A stretch of DNA of 64,000 nt, from positions 1-64,000 of the forward strand of contig NZ_JAFHAP010000013.1 in assembly GCF_016938855.1 (NCBI RefSeq), written 5' to 3'. The notes under the pieces are model-generated. The model had not been told where the DNA came from. It did no database searches and was given only the letters and a program-made list of their open reading frames with translations. This stretch comes from Polycladomyces zharkentensis. GTDB lineage: Bacteria; Bacillota; Bacilli; Thermoactinomycetales; JIR-001. The translations under genes and the position numbers were made by a program. Shown here in pieces: positions 1-10,479 of the stretch (positions are counted from its first letter, which is position 1; every line of letters begins with the position of its first letter).

Positions 1-1
1 G

Positions 2-55
2 AATCTGCACAGAAAGGGAATGGAGTACCTGAGTGCAGTTTCGGCACAAGTATGA
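2..55 (+). CDS. C-terminal tail of a TnpB-like (IS605 OrfB) protein, partial
   Basis: The window opens inside an open frame that ends at the TGA at 53-55; the visible residues are NLHRKGMEYLSAVSAQV. TnpB proteins end with a short helix after the RuvC/zinc-ribbon region that often has an N-[LI]-x-x-x-G-x-x-L pattern, which this tail fits, and the DNA that follows looks like an IS200/IS605 right end. TnpB is an RNA-guided nuclease carried by these elements. With only 17 residues visible the assignment rests mainly on context. The gene body lies upstream of the window. Confidence 0.35.
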   Translation, partial: NLHRKGMEYLSAVSAQV

Positions 56-189
56 CTTGTGTCGGACGGGTAGCTGTCAACCTGCCCTGATGTATCGTCA
101 CTCTAAGGTAGGAGTCGAAAGACGCTCGCACTACTGGACAGATACAAGCTCCCGCCTCTAAGCATTAGCGTAGACGGTGAGCAGTTGAC
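29..189 (+). ncRNA. omegaRNA-like right end of an IS200/IS605 element
   Basis: The stretch overlaps the end of the TnpB-like frame and continues with several short stems, ending in a hairpin (CCGCCTCTA...TAGACGG) and GAGCAGTTGAC at about 179-189. In IS200/IS605 elements the right end overlapping and following tnpB is transcribed as the omegaRNA scaffold, and the bases just outside the end act as the guide. On that model the guide would start near 190. The assignment rests on architecture, not on a covariance model. Confidence 0.42.
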
Positions 190-211
190 TCTGACCCCCT
201 CAATCCAATGC

Positions 212-250
212 AAAAGGGTGACCGGTTTACAATAAACCGGTCACCCTTTT
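212..250. terminator. Bidirectional intrinsic terminator
   Basis: A 17-bp perfect stem (AAAGGGTGACCGGTTTA and its complement) around a 3-nt loop is followed by seven T on the plus strand and by four T on the minus strand. It lies 19 bp past the stop of sufB and most likely ends the suf transcript on the minus strand. On the plus strand it would stop transcription leaving the IS605-like remnant. Confidence 0.85.
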
Positions 251-268
251 TTTGTGATGGCTACCCAA

Positions 269-1693
269 TCAACCAATCGAACCTTCCATCTCCAGCTTGA
301 TGAGGCGGTTCATCTCCACCGCATATTCCATCGGCAGTTCTTTGGTGAACGGCTCGATAAAGCCCATCACGATCATCTGTGTAGCCTCTTCTTCACTCAA
401 CCCACGGCTCATCAGGTAAAAGAGCTGATCCTCGCTCACCTTGCTGACCGTGGCTTCGTGTTCCAGTGTGATGTCGTCGTTCAGGATCTCATTGTACGGA
501 ATGGTGTCGGAAGTGGATTGGTCATCCAGAATCAAGGTATCGCATTTGACGTTGGCTTTGGACCCTTGCGAGTTGCGGCCGAAGCTGGTCAAACCGCGAT
601 AGGTGACCTTTCCGCCTTGCTTGCTGATCGACTTGGAAATGATCGTCGCCGTGCAATTGGGAGCCAACGCCACCACTTTGGCACCGGCGTCCTGATGCTG
701 ACCTTTGCCCGCGACCGCGATGGAGAGGACATCCGCTTTGGCGCCTTCTCCTTTCATGATGACGGCAGGATACTTCATGGTCAGTTTGGAACCGATGTTG
801 CCGTCCACCCATTCCATGTGCGCCCCTTCTTCGGCCACCGCACGTTTGGTCACCAAGTTGTAGATGTTGGGCGCCCAGTTTTGAATCGTGGTGTAGCGGC
901 AACGGGCGTTTTTCTTGACGATGATTTCCACAACAGCGCTGTGCAGCGAGTCGGTGCTGTAGATCGGGGCCGTACAACCTTCGACGTAGTGTACGAAGCT
1001 GCCTTCGTCCGCAATGATGAGCGTCCGTTCAAATTGCCCCATGTTTTCGGAGTTGATCCGGAAGTACGCCTGCAACGGCACTTCACATTTGACACCCGGC
1101 GGCACGTAGATGAAGCTGCCGCCGCTCCAGACCGCGCTGTTCAAAGCGGCAAATTTGTTGTCAGACGGCGGTACGACCGTGCCGAAGTACTCCTTCACCA
1201 GTTCCGGATATTCGCGTACGGCAGTGTCCGTGTCGCAGAAAATGACACCTTGTTCTTCCAGCTCTTTTTGCATGTTATGGTAAACCACTTCCGACTCGTA
1301 CTGCGCCGACACGCCTGCCAGGAACTTCTGCTCGGCTTCCGGAATCCCCAAACGGTCAAACGTCCGTTTGATCTCTTCCGGCACTTCGTCCCAAGAACGT
1401 CCTTGGCGTTCGGACGGTTTTACATAGTAGGTGATGCTGTCAAAGTCCAAGTCGTCCAATTTACCGGGCAAAATGGAGAACCATTTGCTGTTCATTTCGT
1501 TGGGCAAGGGCATTTTGTAAAACTGCTCCAACGCTTTCAGGCGAAACTCCAGCATCCACTCGGGTTCGCCCTTCATCCGGGAAATCTCCTCGACGATCTC
1601 CCGGGTCAAACCGCGCTTGGCCCGGTAAACGGCGACATCTTTATCGCGAAAGCCGTATTTGTATTCAGACAGATCCGGCAGTTCTTTCGCCAT
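269..1693 (-). CDS. sufB: Fe-S cluster assembly scaffold protein SufB
   Basis: SufB forms the SufBC2D complex on which iron-sulfur clusters are built from SufS-derived sulfur. The 474-residue length and the conserved C-terminal half ([18 protein letters not shown], then [14 protein letters not shown]) are typical of the family. The ATG at 1693 is chosen because AAGGGGGG lies 7 nt before it; a TTG two codons upstream is too close to the same site. It is the last gene of a minus-strand sufC-D-S-U-B operon, the usual Firmicutes order, and is followed by a strong terminator. It pairs with SufD, to which it is related. Confidence 0.96.
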   Translation of the reverse strand: MAKELPDLSEYKYGFRDKDVAVYRAKRGLTREIVEEISRMKGEPEWMLEFRLKALEQFYKMPLPNEMNSKWFSILPGKLDDLDFDSITYYVKPSERQGRSWDEVPEEIKRTFDRLGIPEAEQKFLAGVSAQYESEVVYHNMQKELEEQGVIFCDTDTAVREYPELVKEYFGTVVPPSDNKFAALNSAVWSGGSFIYVPPGVKCEVPLQAYFRINSENMGQFERTLIIADEGSFVHYVEGCTAPIYSTDSLHSAVVEIIVKKNARCRYTTIQNWAPNIYNLVTKRAVAEEGAHMEWVDGNIGSKLTMKYPAVIMKGEGAKADVLSIAVAGKGQHQDAGAKVVALAPNCTATIISKSISKQGGKVTYRGLTSFGRNSQGSKANVKCDTLILDDQSTSDTIPYNEILNDDITLEHEATVSKVSEDQLFYLMSRGLSEEEATQMIVMGFIEPFTKELPMEYAVEMNRLIKLEMEGSIG

Positions 1694-1715
1694 GTTCAAT
1701 CCCCCCTTGTAGGGC

Positions 1716-4670
<2,955 letters not shown>

Positions 4671-4684
4671 GATCGCCACGCCCC

Positions 4685-5473
4685 TTACGATTGCTGCCCG
4701 ACGGTTTCGTCTTCGATGCCCAGCTCTTCCTTGATCCAGTCGTAGCCCTCAGCTTCCAGCCGTTCCGCCAATTCCGGGCCGCCCGACTTCACAATCCGAC
4801 CTTGCATGAATACATGGACGAAATCCGGCTTGATGTAGTTCAACAAGCGTTGGTAGTGCGTGATGATCAGAACGCCCAAGTTCGGACCCAGCATGGAGTT
4901 GACGCCTTTGGCCACCACTTTCAACGCATCGATATCAAGACCGGAGTCAATTTCGTCCAGGATGGCGATGCGGGGTTCCAACATCATCATCTGCAAAATC
5001 TCGTTCCGTTTTTTCTCCCCGCCGGAGAAACCCTCGTTCAGATACCGGTGGGCAAACGATTCGTCCATGTTGAGCATGGCCATTTTTTCATCCATTTTGC
5101 GGATGAACTTCATCAGGGAAATTTCGTTGCCTTCCCCGCGTTTGGCGTTGATGGCGGTACGCAGGAAATCCGAGTTGGTCACACCGCTGATCTCACTCGG
5201 ATACTGCATCGCCAGGAACAGGCCCTTGCGCGCCCGTTCATCCACTTCCATCTCCAGTACGTCTTCGCCGTCCAACGTCACGCTCCCGCCGGTCACTTCA
5301 TATTTGGGATGTCCCATCAGCGCCGAAGCCAACGTACTTTTTCCCGTCCCGTTGGGACCCATGATGGCGTGCACTTCGCCGCCGTTAACTTCCAGGTTGA
5401 CACCTTTGAGTATCTCTTTTCCTTCTACGTTGACGCGAAGATTTTCTATTTTGAGCTTAGGTGCGTTCGACAT
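4685..5473 (-). CDS. sufC: Fe-S cluster assembly ATPase SufC
   Basis: SufC is the ABC-type ATPase that drives conformational change in the SufBCD scaffold; it has no membrane partner. A 262-residue protein starts at ATG 5473 with GGAGGA 8 nt upstream. Walker A (GPNGTGKST), the signature FSGGEKKR and Walker B (AILDEIDSGLD) are present. The frame stays open to 5764 but that extension runs through a repeat-like leader, lacks a ribosome site and is not like any SufC, so it is rejected. First gene of the operon. Confidence 0.96.
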   Translation of the reverse strand: MSNAPKLKIENLRVNVEGKEILKGVNLEVNGGEVHAIMGPNGTGKSTLASALMGHPKYEVTGGSVTLDGEDVLEMEVDERARKGLFLAMQYPSEISGVTNSDFLRTAINAKRGEGNEISLMKFIRKMDEKMAMLNMDESFAHRYLNEGFSGGEKKRNEILQMMMLEPRIAILDEIDSGLDIDALKVVAKGVNSMLGPNLGVLIITHYQRLLNYIKPDFVHVFMQGRIVKSGGPELAERLEAEGYDWIKEELGIEDETVGQQS

Positions 5474-5528
5474 ATACAATTCCTCCATTGTGTCAGCACT
5501 TGTATGTTTAAACCGAACGGCGCCTGTC

Positions 5529-5645
5529 GGGGCGTGTCTGGTCGTTCCGGGTTTGCTGATTACCGCCGCAAGGTTTCGTAAAAAACTCTTTTCTGCCTTT
5601 GCTCGGTAACCTGATCTCGGATCGGCGAATGACCAGACTCGTCCT
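5529..5645. repeat. Short inverted-repeat element in the suf leader (family 1 related)
   Basis: The stretch begins GGGCGTGTCTGGTCGTTCCG and ends GAATGACCAGACTCGTCC, so its ends are imperfect inverted copies and match the right end of the family 1 repeats in this window. The middle of family 1 is missing. It lies inside the predicted 5' leader of the suf transcript. Confidence 0.55.
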
Positions 5646-5753
5646 GGGCGCCTTCGGGAATTTCCAATGCCAGTACGTCCCGAATTCGATTGCGGGATGG
5701 ACCCAGCTGATGATACGATGAAGCCGGGACGGTGAATCCAACTCTTTCTTAAA

Positions 5754-5776
5754 CTGATTCTCATCTGATTCTCATT
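5754..5776 (-). promoter_or_regulatory. Fur-like operator repeats over the suf start site
   Basis: On the minus strand the block reads as two direct copies of ATGAGAATCAG, separated by no spacer; TGAGAAT is a common half of Firmicutes Fur boxes. The block covers the expected transcription start of the promoter just upstream, an arrangement that would repress suf when iron is replete. The half-site orientation is direct rather than inverted, so the regulator could be another iron or redox sensor. Confidence 0.45.
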
Positions 5777-5778
5777 CT

Positions 5779-5807
5779 ATTCTATATCATGTGCTTATGT
5801 GGATCAA
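5779..5807 (-). promoter_or_regulatory. sigmaA-type promoter of the suf operon
   Basis: On the minus strand TTGATC (5807-5802) and TAGAAT (5784-5779) are separated by 17 bp, a good vegetative promoter geometry. The implied start near 5772 leaves a leader of about 300 nt before sufC. It is the only promoter-like pair seen between the divergent DJ-1-like gene and sufC. Confidence 0.5.
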
Positions 5808-5890
5808 GGTACAATCGTGCATGAATGAACATGATGGCCATCCATCCAAAAATCTGTCAGTTTTTAACTTGCAGGAAAAGGAGGAGAAAC

Positions 5891-6415
5891 ATGCGCCTCG
5901 CCGGAAAAAAAGTGATTGCGCTGGTGGAAAACGAATTTGAGGATTTGGAGCTTTGGTATCCCGTTCTCCGCGCCCGGGAAGAAGGAGCGGAAGTGGTATT
6001 GGTCGGCCCCCGGGCAAAAGCCGAGTACAAAGGAAAATATGGCGTACCCGTTCAGACGGATGCGGCATTTGACGACATCGACCCGAATGACTTCGACGGC
6101 ATTCTGGTGCCCGGCGGTTGGGCACCCGACAAGCTGCGACGTTACGAGCCGGTGCTGAACATGGTCCGCGCGATGGATGCGGCCCAAAAACCGATCGGAC
6201 ATATCTGCCACGCGGGTTGGGTACTGATTTCCGCCGGCATTCTCCGTGGCAAACGAGTCACGTCGACGCCCGGCATCCGCGACGATATGGTGAATGCCGG
6301 GGCTGCCTGGGTCGATGAACCCGTCGTTGTCGACGGCCATATCATCTCCAGTCGTCGCCCGCCGGATTTGCCGCTTTACGCCAAAGCGTTCTGCGACGCA
6401 TTGGCCGGAACCTGA
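5891..6415 (+). CDS. DJ-1/PfpI family protein
   Basis: A 174-residue class I glutamine-amidotransferase-like protein. The nucleophile elbow is GHICHAGW with C106 followed by H107, and an acidic residue near position 14-16 completes the PfpI-type site. Relatives act as cysteine proteases, glyoxalases/deglycases or stress proteins; the substrate cannot be told from sequence. ATG 5891 has AAGGAGGAG 5 nt upstream, so the in-frame ATG at 5825 is not used. Divergent from suf, no partner gene. Confidence 0.88.
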   Translation: MRLAGKKVIALVENEFEDLELWYPVLRAREEGAEVVLVGPRAKAEYKGKYGVPVQTDAAFDDIDPNDFDGILVPGGWAPDKLRRYEPVLNMVRAMDAAQKPIGHICHAGWVLISAGILRGKRVTSTPGIRDDMVNAGAAWVDEPVVVDGHIISSRRPPDLPLYAKAFCDALAGT

Positions 6416-6418
6416 TCC

Positions 6419-6610
6419 ATGCAACCGGTCCGTTGTATCCAGTGCTACCTTCAGAGACCGGGCGGCCGATGTGAATATTGTCCCTTGCACAAGAAAAACC
6501 GGCATCTTTACCGACCCATTGGCAAGGGTTGGTATGTTCGAGTTGAGTCCGATCCGTCCCCGCCCCGCTGTTCAACTGATCCAATCGACCAGAATCGGCG
6601 CCGCTCCTGA
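6419..6610 (+). CDS. Possible 63-residue double-CxxC mini-protein
   Basis: The frame starts 3 bp after the DJ-1-like gene and ends one base before a strong hairpin, which is how a real last gene of an operon would sit. Its N-terminus has C6xxC9 and C18xxC21 (RCIQC...RCEYC), a pattern of small zinc ribbons, followed by a basic stretch. Codon choice resembles neighbouring genes. No clear ribosome site precedes the ATG, though translation could be coupled to the gene before. I do not recognise the family. Confidence 0.42.
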   Translation: MQPVRCIQCYLQRPGGRCEYCPLHKKNRHLYRPIGKGWYVRVESDPSPPRCSTDPIDQNRRRS

Positions 6611-6611
6611 A

Positions 6612-6657
6612 AAACCACACAGCCTTCCGTTCATGAAAGCGGAAGGCTGTGTGGTTT
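6612..6657 (+). terminator. Hairpin terminator
   Basis: A perfect 18-bp stem (AAACCACACAGCCTTCCG and complement) with a 10-nt loop lies directly after the CxxC frame. There is only a short T run after it, so it may work as a weak terminator or 3' stabiliser. Confidence 0.6.
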
Positions 6658-6660
6658 GTA

Positions 6661-6899
6661 CTAGAGTATGTCTGGTATTCCACAGTGCTTTCCCGGCTCG
6701 CTCCACCTGTGCCCTGCAGGGATGCAGATGATGACCGCTCCGACCCGGTCAGCGCAGGTCGCGGGCAAAGTACGCTTCGCTTTGAGAAAATTGCCCGCGA
6801 TTTCAATCCTGCGCTTCCCGTGTCTTCGCTCAGTCAGGCTTGGTCAGTCGCTCGCCGGGAAAACATTGCTCCCTTACGGAATGACCAGACACGCCCTAG
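6661..6899 (+). repeat. Family 1 interspersed repeat, near full-length copy
   Basis: The element runs from CTAGAGTATGTCTGGT to GACCAGACACGCCCTAG, giving imperfect terminal inverted repeats with CTAG at both ends. The core has a conserved stem (GCGGGCAAAGTACGCTTCGC...TTGCCCGC). At least six similar copies lie in this window in gaps between genes. The small open frames inside are not conserved as proteins. It is best explained as a MITE-like or bacterial interspersed repeat. Confidence 0.75.
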
Positions 6900-7101
6900 T
6901 GATTTGCCTCATACGGCTGAAGCACCGGAGGCACTTCCTTTGATCGTCATGGGCTTTTCGCTTCATCCGGCGTGGAAGCCCACATCCGTCCACGACGACT
7001 TCGTCCAAACCCGGGTCATTTTCGTTTCACGGGTTTTTTTGTCCGACACTCGCGTTCATCCCAACCCTGAAGGATTGGCTTTTCCCGCTCGCTCTTTATA
7101 A
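6900..7101 (-). mobile_element. Family 2 element A: tnpB-less IS200/IS605-like mini-element
   Basis: Read on the minus strand it starts TTATAAAGAGCGAGCGGG, has a left-end hairpin (CCAATCCTTCAGGGTTGG) and ends with a right-end block (AGGAAGTGCCTCCGGTGC ... AATCA) shared by all family 2 copies. Left end, hairpins and TTAT-type target resemble IS200/IS605 elements, but no tnpA or tnpB is present. The TAA stop of the permease lies within its first bases. It abuts a family 1 copy with no spacer. Confidence 0.5.
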
Positions 7102-8694
7102 TGAAGCCGCAGACTTTTCCGCGACATTTTCTTTTTTGCTCGCTTGGATGTACTCGGTTTCCCAAGCACTTTTAATCCCCCAATAATAGAAGACCAAGGA
7201 TGAAACGGCAATCAGCACCATGTCGGCACCGTAGGGAATATAGTTGTGTCCGCCGAATTTTTCGCTGCCGAGATAGGAGATCAGCGTCATGTAGGCCAGA
7301 TACACGATCAGCCACAAGCCTGCTTTCAGCTGGCGGCCAAACCCGTTCCAGTCCAATTTCGCCTGATAATAGAAGTATATCGGCAGACCCAACAGCATGA
7401 TGAAGATGACTTCACCTGTCAGCGGCCAAGTCGCCCAGTACAGGATCAAAGATGCCATGATAAACGCCACCGGCGCGATGAGCACCATGCCCTTCACCTT
7501 GAGCGGCCGGTTCAGATGCGGGCCCGTATGACGCAATGCCATAACCGAGATCGGACCCGTCACATAGGAAATCAGTGTCGCGACCGAAATCACCTCGGCC
7601 AGGGAACCCCATCCGCGGAACAAGAGCAGGAACACGAACGAAATGGCCAAGTTGAACCACATCGCCGCACGCGGCACACCGTAAAGCGGGTGAATGGCCC
7701 CGAAAATCCCCGGCATGTAGCCGTTTTCCTTCATGCCGTAAATCATCCGCGCAGTGGTGGCAGTATAGGTGATCCCCGTGCCTGACGGCGAAACGAACGC
7801 ATCTGCGAACAGGATCAACGCCAGCCAATTCAGGTTAAGCGCGATGGCCAGATCGGCAAACGGAGAATTCAGGTTGATGTTGGCCCAACCTTTGGCCACC
7901 TGTTCAGGAGACACCGTGCCGATAAATGCCACTTGCAACAAGACGTAGATCACACCGGCGATCAGAATCGAACCGACCACAGCCACCGGGATGGAGCGAT
8001 TCGGATTTTTTGCTTCTCCCGCCAGGTTGACCGGGCTTTGGAATCCATTGAACGCAAACACCACACCGGAGGTGGCGATCGCCGTCAGCACCCCTGACCA
8101 TCCGTAAGGGGCGAAACCGCCATGGTCCGTAAAGTTGCCGCTGTGGAACCCGGCGACGATCAGACCCAGCGCCGTCAATGCCGGCACGATGAATTTGAAG
8201 ACGGTGATGGCATTGTTCGCCACGGCAAACAGGCGAACCGTCCAGTAGTTCAACAGAAAATACACGATGACCAAAATGCCTGCCAGGAAGAGGCCCATCG
8301 ACGACAATTCTTTTCCGTCATACAGACTGCGGGCCCATTCCCACGGCCAGGAACTCATATACTGAACGGAAGCTTCCGCTTCTACCGGAATGACCGAAAC
8401 GATCGCGATCCAGTTGGCCCAACCGGAAATGAAACCGACGAAAGAACCGTGCGAATATTGCGCATAACGTACCATTCCGCCCGATTGTGGAAACATCGCG
8501 CCCAATTCCGCATACGTCAAACCGATGAACATGATGGCGATCATTCCCAAAATCCAAGCGAAAATCGCAGCAGGTCCGGCAACCGACGCCGCTTTCCACG
8601 CACCGAACAACCAGCCGGAGCCGATGATGGAGCCCAAGCCCGTCATCATCAGTGCAAACGTCCCCAAATCTTTTCTCATGTTTTTTTCCGACAC
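7096..8694 (-). CDS. APC-family amino acid permease
   Basis: A 532-residue membrane protein with about 12-14 predicted helices and the APC signature near the N-terminus (GLGSIIGSGWLFGAW, then TYAELGAMFPQSGG). Its length and the GSGW motif resemble the YveA-like aspartate/glutamate-type permeases, but the substrate is uncertain. The GTG at 8694 (VSEKNMRKDLG) has GAGAGGAAG about 9 nt upstream; an ATG at 8679 is an alternative. Its final codon and TAA stop fall in the TTATAA end of a mobile element, so the C-terminus may have been altered by insertion. Monocistronic. Confidence 0.9.
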   Translation of the reverse strand: MSEKNMRKDLGTFALMMTGLGSIIGSGWLFGAWKAASVAGPAAIFAWILGMIAIMFIGLTYAELGAMFPQSGGMVRYAQYSHGSFVGFISGWANWIAIVSVIPVEAEASVQYMSSWPWEWARSLYDGKELSSMGLFLAGILVIVYFLLNYWTVRLFAVANNAITVFKFIVPALTALGLIVAGFHSGNFTDHGGFAPYGWSGVLTAIATSGVVFAFNGFQSPVNLAGEAKNPNRSIPVAVVGSILIAGVIYVLLQVAFIGTVSPEQVAKGWANINLNSPFADLAIALNLNWLALILFADAFVSPSGTGITYTATTARMIYGMKENGYMPGIFGAIHPLYGVPRAAMWFNLAISFVFLLLFRGWGSLAEVISVATLISYVTGPISVMALRHTGPHLNRPLKVKGMVLIAPVAFIMASLILYWATWPLTGEVIFIMLLGLPIYFYYQAKLDWNGFGRQLKAGLWLIVYLAYMTLISYLGSEKFGGHNYIPYGADMVLIAVSSLVFYYWGIKSAWETEYIQASKKENVAEKSAASL

Positions 8695-9147
8695 CGAACC
8701 ACTTCCTCTCCATTGGTGATGCGTACACATCCCTTATGGTGGATACAAAAGGCAACCATGCGGGCGTTGGCTGACACACACGAATGTCGGTTCTTCTTCA
8801 TTTTGAATCCGCAATAGAATGTATATTGTCTGATTTATTGCGGCAAAATGACGAAAGGTGTCATACTCAACGTTAACTAATATAACATAATCATTTGGAA
8901 CCGCGCCAACACTCTGCGCTTGGAAGTGATTGACAACCCTTGTTTTTTGAAAAAAGAAAACCTGCCAAAAGGCAGGAAGAGACTGCTGACAAAGTGATCG
9001 AACTGGTTGCGATTTCGGGTGAGCCGTGTTCGCGTTCACTCCTCTTTCGGCAAGCTCCAAGGTCGCTCGCAAGAATATGACCTGACGAATAGTAGGATAC
9101 AGCTATTTTCGGCTGGTAAGTTGATCCTAACCAGCTCATCAGACCGA
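8695..9147. other. Intergenic stretch with a family 3 repeat copy
   Basis: No gene is supported here. The part next to the permease is AT-rich and must hold its promoter. Bases 9025-9090 contain CTCTTTCGGCAAGC and GGTCGCTCG, matching in reverse a stretch at 57600-57660, so this is a third, short repeat family with two copies in the window. Confidence 0.5.
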
Positions 9148-9348
9148 TTATAAATCAGATGTGATGATCCAGATGAAGCTCAAATGAATACGCATTTCCA
9201 CCAAATCCAATCCATTTTCCTTCTTCAATTTTTTCAATTGATCATAGGTATCTTTCACAAATTGAAAAGCTTCGTCGTCATGATCGTACTGCTGTTCGAC
9301 AAAATACAAAAACATATCCCAGACCGTATCGACATCCGAATATCTCAA
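9148..9348 (-). pseudogene. Fragment of an unrecognised acidic protein
   Basis: An open frame encodes an acidic, aromatic-rich peptide (MFLYFVEQQYDHDDEAFQFV) followed by a lysine-rich helix. The same frame stays open another 28 codons upstream (to a TAA near 9429) without an ATG; a TTG at 9348 with GAAAGG nearby is the only usable start. This suggests the C-terminal piece of a larger gene, or a small TTG-initiated gene. I do not recognise it. Confidence 0.35.
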
Positions 9349-9514
9349 ACCTTTCGGTATATCATGGACTTCAACTTCCTTCTCCCCTATTTCCCGGAAA
9401 CCATGATTCTGGTGGCGTTATTTCTCTTAACCTTGATTCGAAAAGCTTCCCTGCCGGAAAAGGCCAACCTTCACCGTATTGAAGCGATCAGACGATCCCA
9501 TATGTCCTTACATG

Positions 9515-9551
9515 AAAAAACGAACCCGATCTCAGTTAACAAGATCGGGTT
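9515..9551 (-). terminator. Intrinsic terminator of the lipoprotein gene
   Basis: On the minus strand AACCCGATCTTGTTAACTGAGATCGGGTT folds into a 9-bp stem and is followed by CGTTTTTT. It lies 25 bp past the lipoprotein stop. Confidence 0.8.
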
Positions 9552-9575
9552 GGCATGGGATCATCAGTAGAATCC

Positions 9576-10139
9576 TTATTTCGTTTGCAGTTTTTTGCCG
9601 TTTTGATCGACCACAATAAATTTTTTGCCATCGAGCGCTCCTCGCTTGACGGTCATGTACACCCGAGCCGGTTCTTTCTCATCGGTCTGGAACTCGTCTT
9701 TTTCCAGCTTCACCACTACCCGTACCACGTCGGGCTGAATGACTTGAAGATTGGTCGGGGTCATTTCGTACCCTTCATACTCCGGGTTGCCGATTTGTAC
9801 CAACAACACATCCTCTTCGTCCCAGGTGAAGGAATCCTCGAGATTGCCGGGATGTTTCTCTTTGGTATACACCCAAACCCCCGGCGTGGGCTGCGGGTCC
9901 GGTGCACCGTTAATCCAGTTGATCGGCTGGAACTCGATCTCCTGATACGTTTCCTGCGGAGCCGTGGCACCCTCCACATCTTCCTGATTTTGTCCGTCTT
10001 TCCCCTGGGCATCACCGGTATTCTCCGTTGCCTTGCCGTCTTTGGGCGGATTGCTGACAGCGGAAAGAAGTTGACCGCATCCGGATAAAAGACTGCTCAT
10101 GAGGGCGAAAGATATAAGGATGATGAGTTTTTTTAACAT
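9576..10139 (-). CDS. Putative lipoprotein of unknown function
   Basis: A 187-residue secreted protein with a type II signal peptide: MLKK, a hydrophobic run and the lipobox LLSGC at residues 17-21, so it should be anchored to the outer face of the membrane. A low-complexity linker (about 25-60) precedes a globular region of about 120 residues with no family I recognise. ATG 10139 is chosen because the upstream in-frame ATG overlaps the GGGAGG ribosome site. It is flanked by its own terminator. Confidence 0.8.
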   Translation of the reverse strand: MLKKLIILISFALMSSLLSGCGQLLSAVSNPPKDGKATENTGDAQGKDGQNQEDVEGATAPQETYQEIEFQPINWINGAPDPQPTPGVWVYTKEKHPGNLEDSFTWDEEDVLLVQIGNPEYEGYEMTPTNLQVIQPDVVRVVVKLEKDEFQTDEKEPARVYMTVKRGALDGKKFIVVDQNGKKLQTK

Positions 10140-10479
10140 ATGTACCCGATTGCCTCCCATCTATGGACTCCCATACAAATTAAAATAAACCCAAAATTTG
10201 CACGCGTCAAGCAGATAACGTTAAAAAATCATCAATATCGTCAATAAGTATTATCTATTAAACTGATTTTTAATAAATATCCATATATATGAAAAAAGCC
10301 TCCCCGAAAATCGGAGAGGTCAGGTTGTTGCAATCGTTCACGGGTTCCGATCCCCCGTCTTCATCTCCCAGCCCTGCAGGAAATGCCAAGCCCCCTCCCG
10401 CACCCGGAATCGTGAGTGGTCAAACCGCTGTGTCAACAACTTCACCCGAAGAGGTTCCCTTTTGGTCCATCCGGTTGTG
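10140..10479. other. AT-rich intergenic region
   Basis: The region holds the 5' side of the lipoprotein gene and the terminator of the tct operon. The AT-rich block at about 10170-10290 probably carries the lipoprotein promoter, but I cannot fix -35/-10 elements. No coding frame is supported. Confidence 0.4.
10292..10319 (-). terminator. Terminator of the tct operon
   Basis: On the minus strand CCTCTCCGATTTTCGGGGAGG forms a stem followed by CTTTTTTC. It is about 160 bp past tctA, so the mRNA has a long 3' end. Confidence 0.75.

Noticed and set aside
5474-5764. 97-residue N-terminal extension of SufC
   Set aside because: It has no ribosome site, covers a repeat and the predicted leader, and does not resemble any SufC; GGAGGA sets the start at 5473.
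6342-6806. Similar small frames found inside several family 1 copies (also near 29059 and 31679)
   Set aside because: They look conserved only because the DNA is repeated; the frames are broken in other copies and have no start signals.
9184-9570. 128-residue plus-strand frame
   Set aside because: It runs antisense over the minus-strand fragment and through the lipoprotein terminator; no ribosome site.
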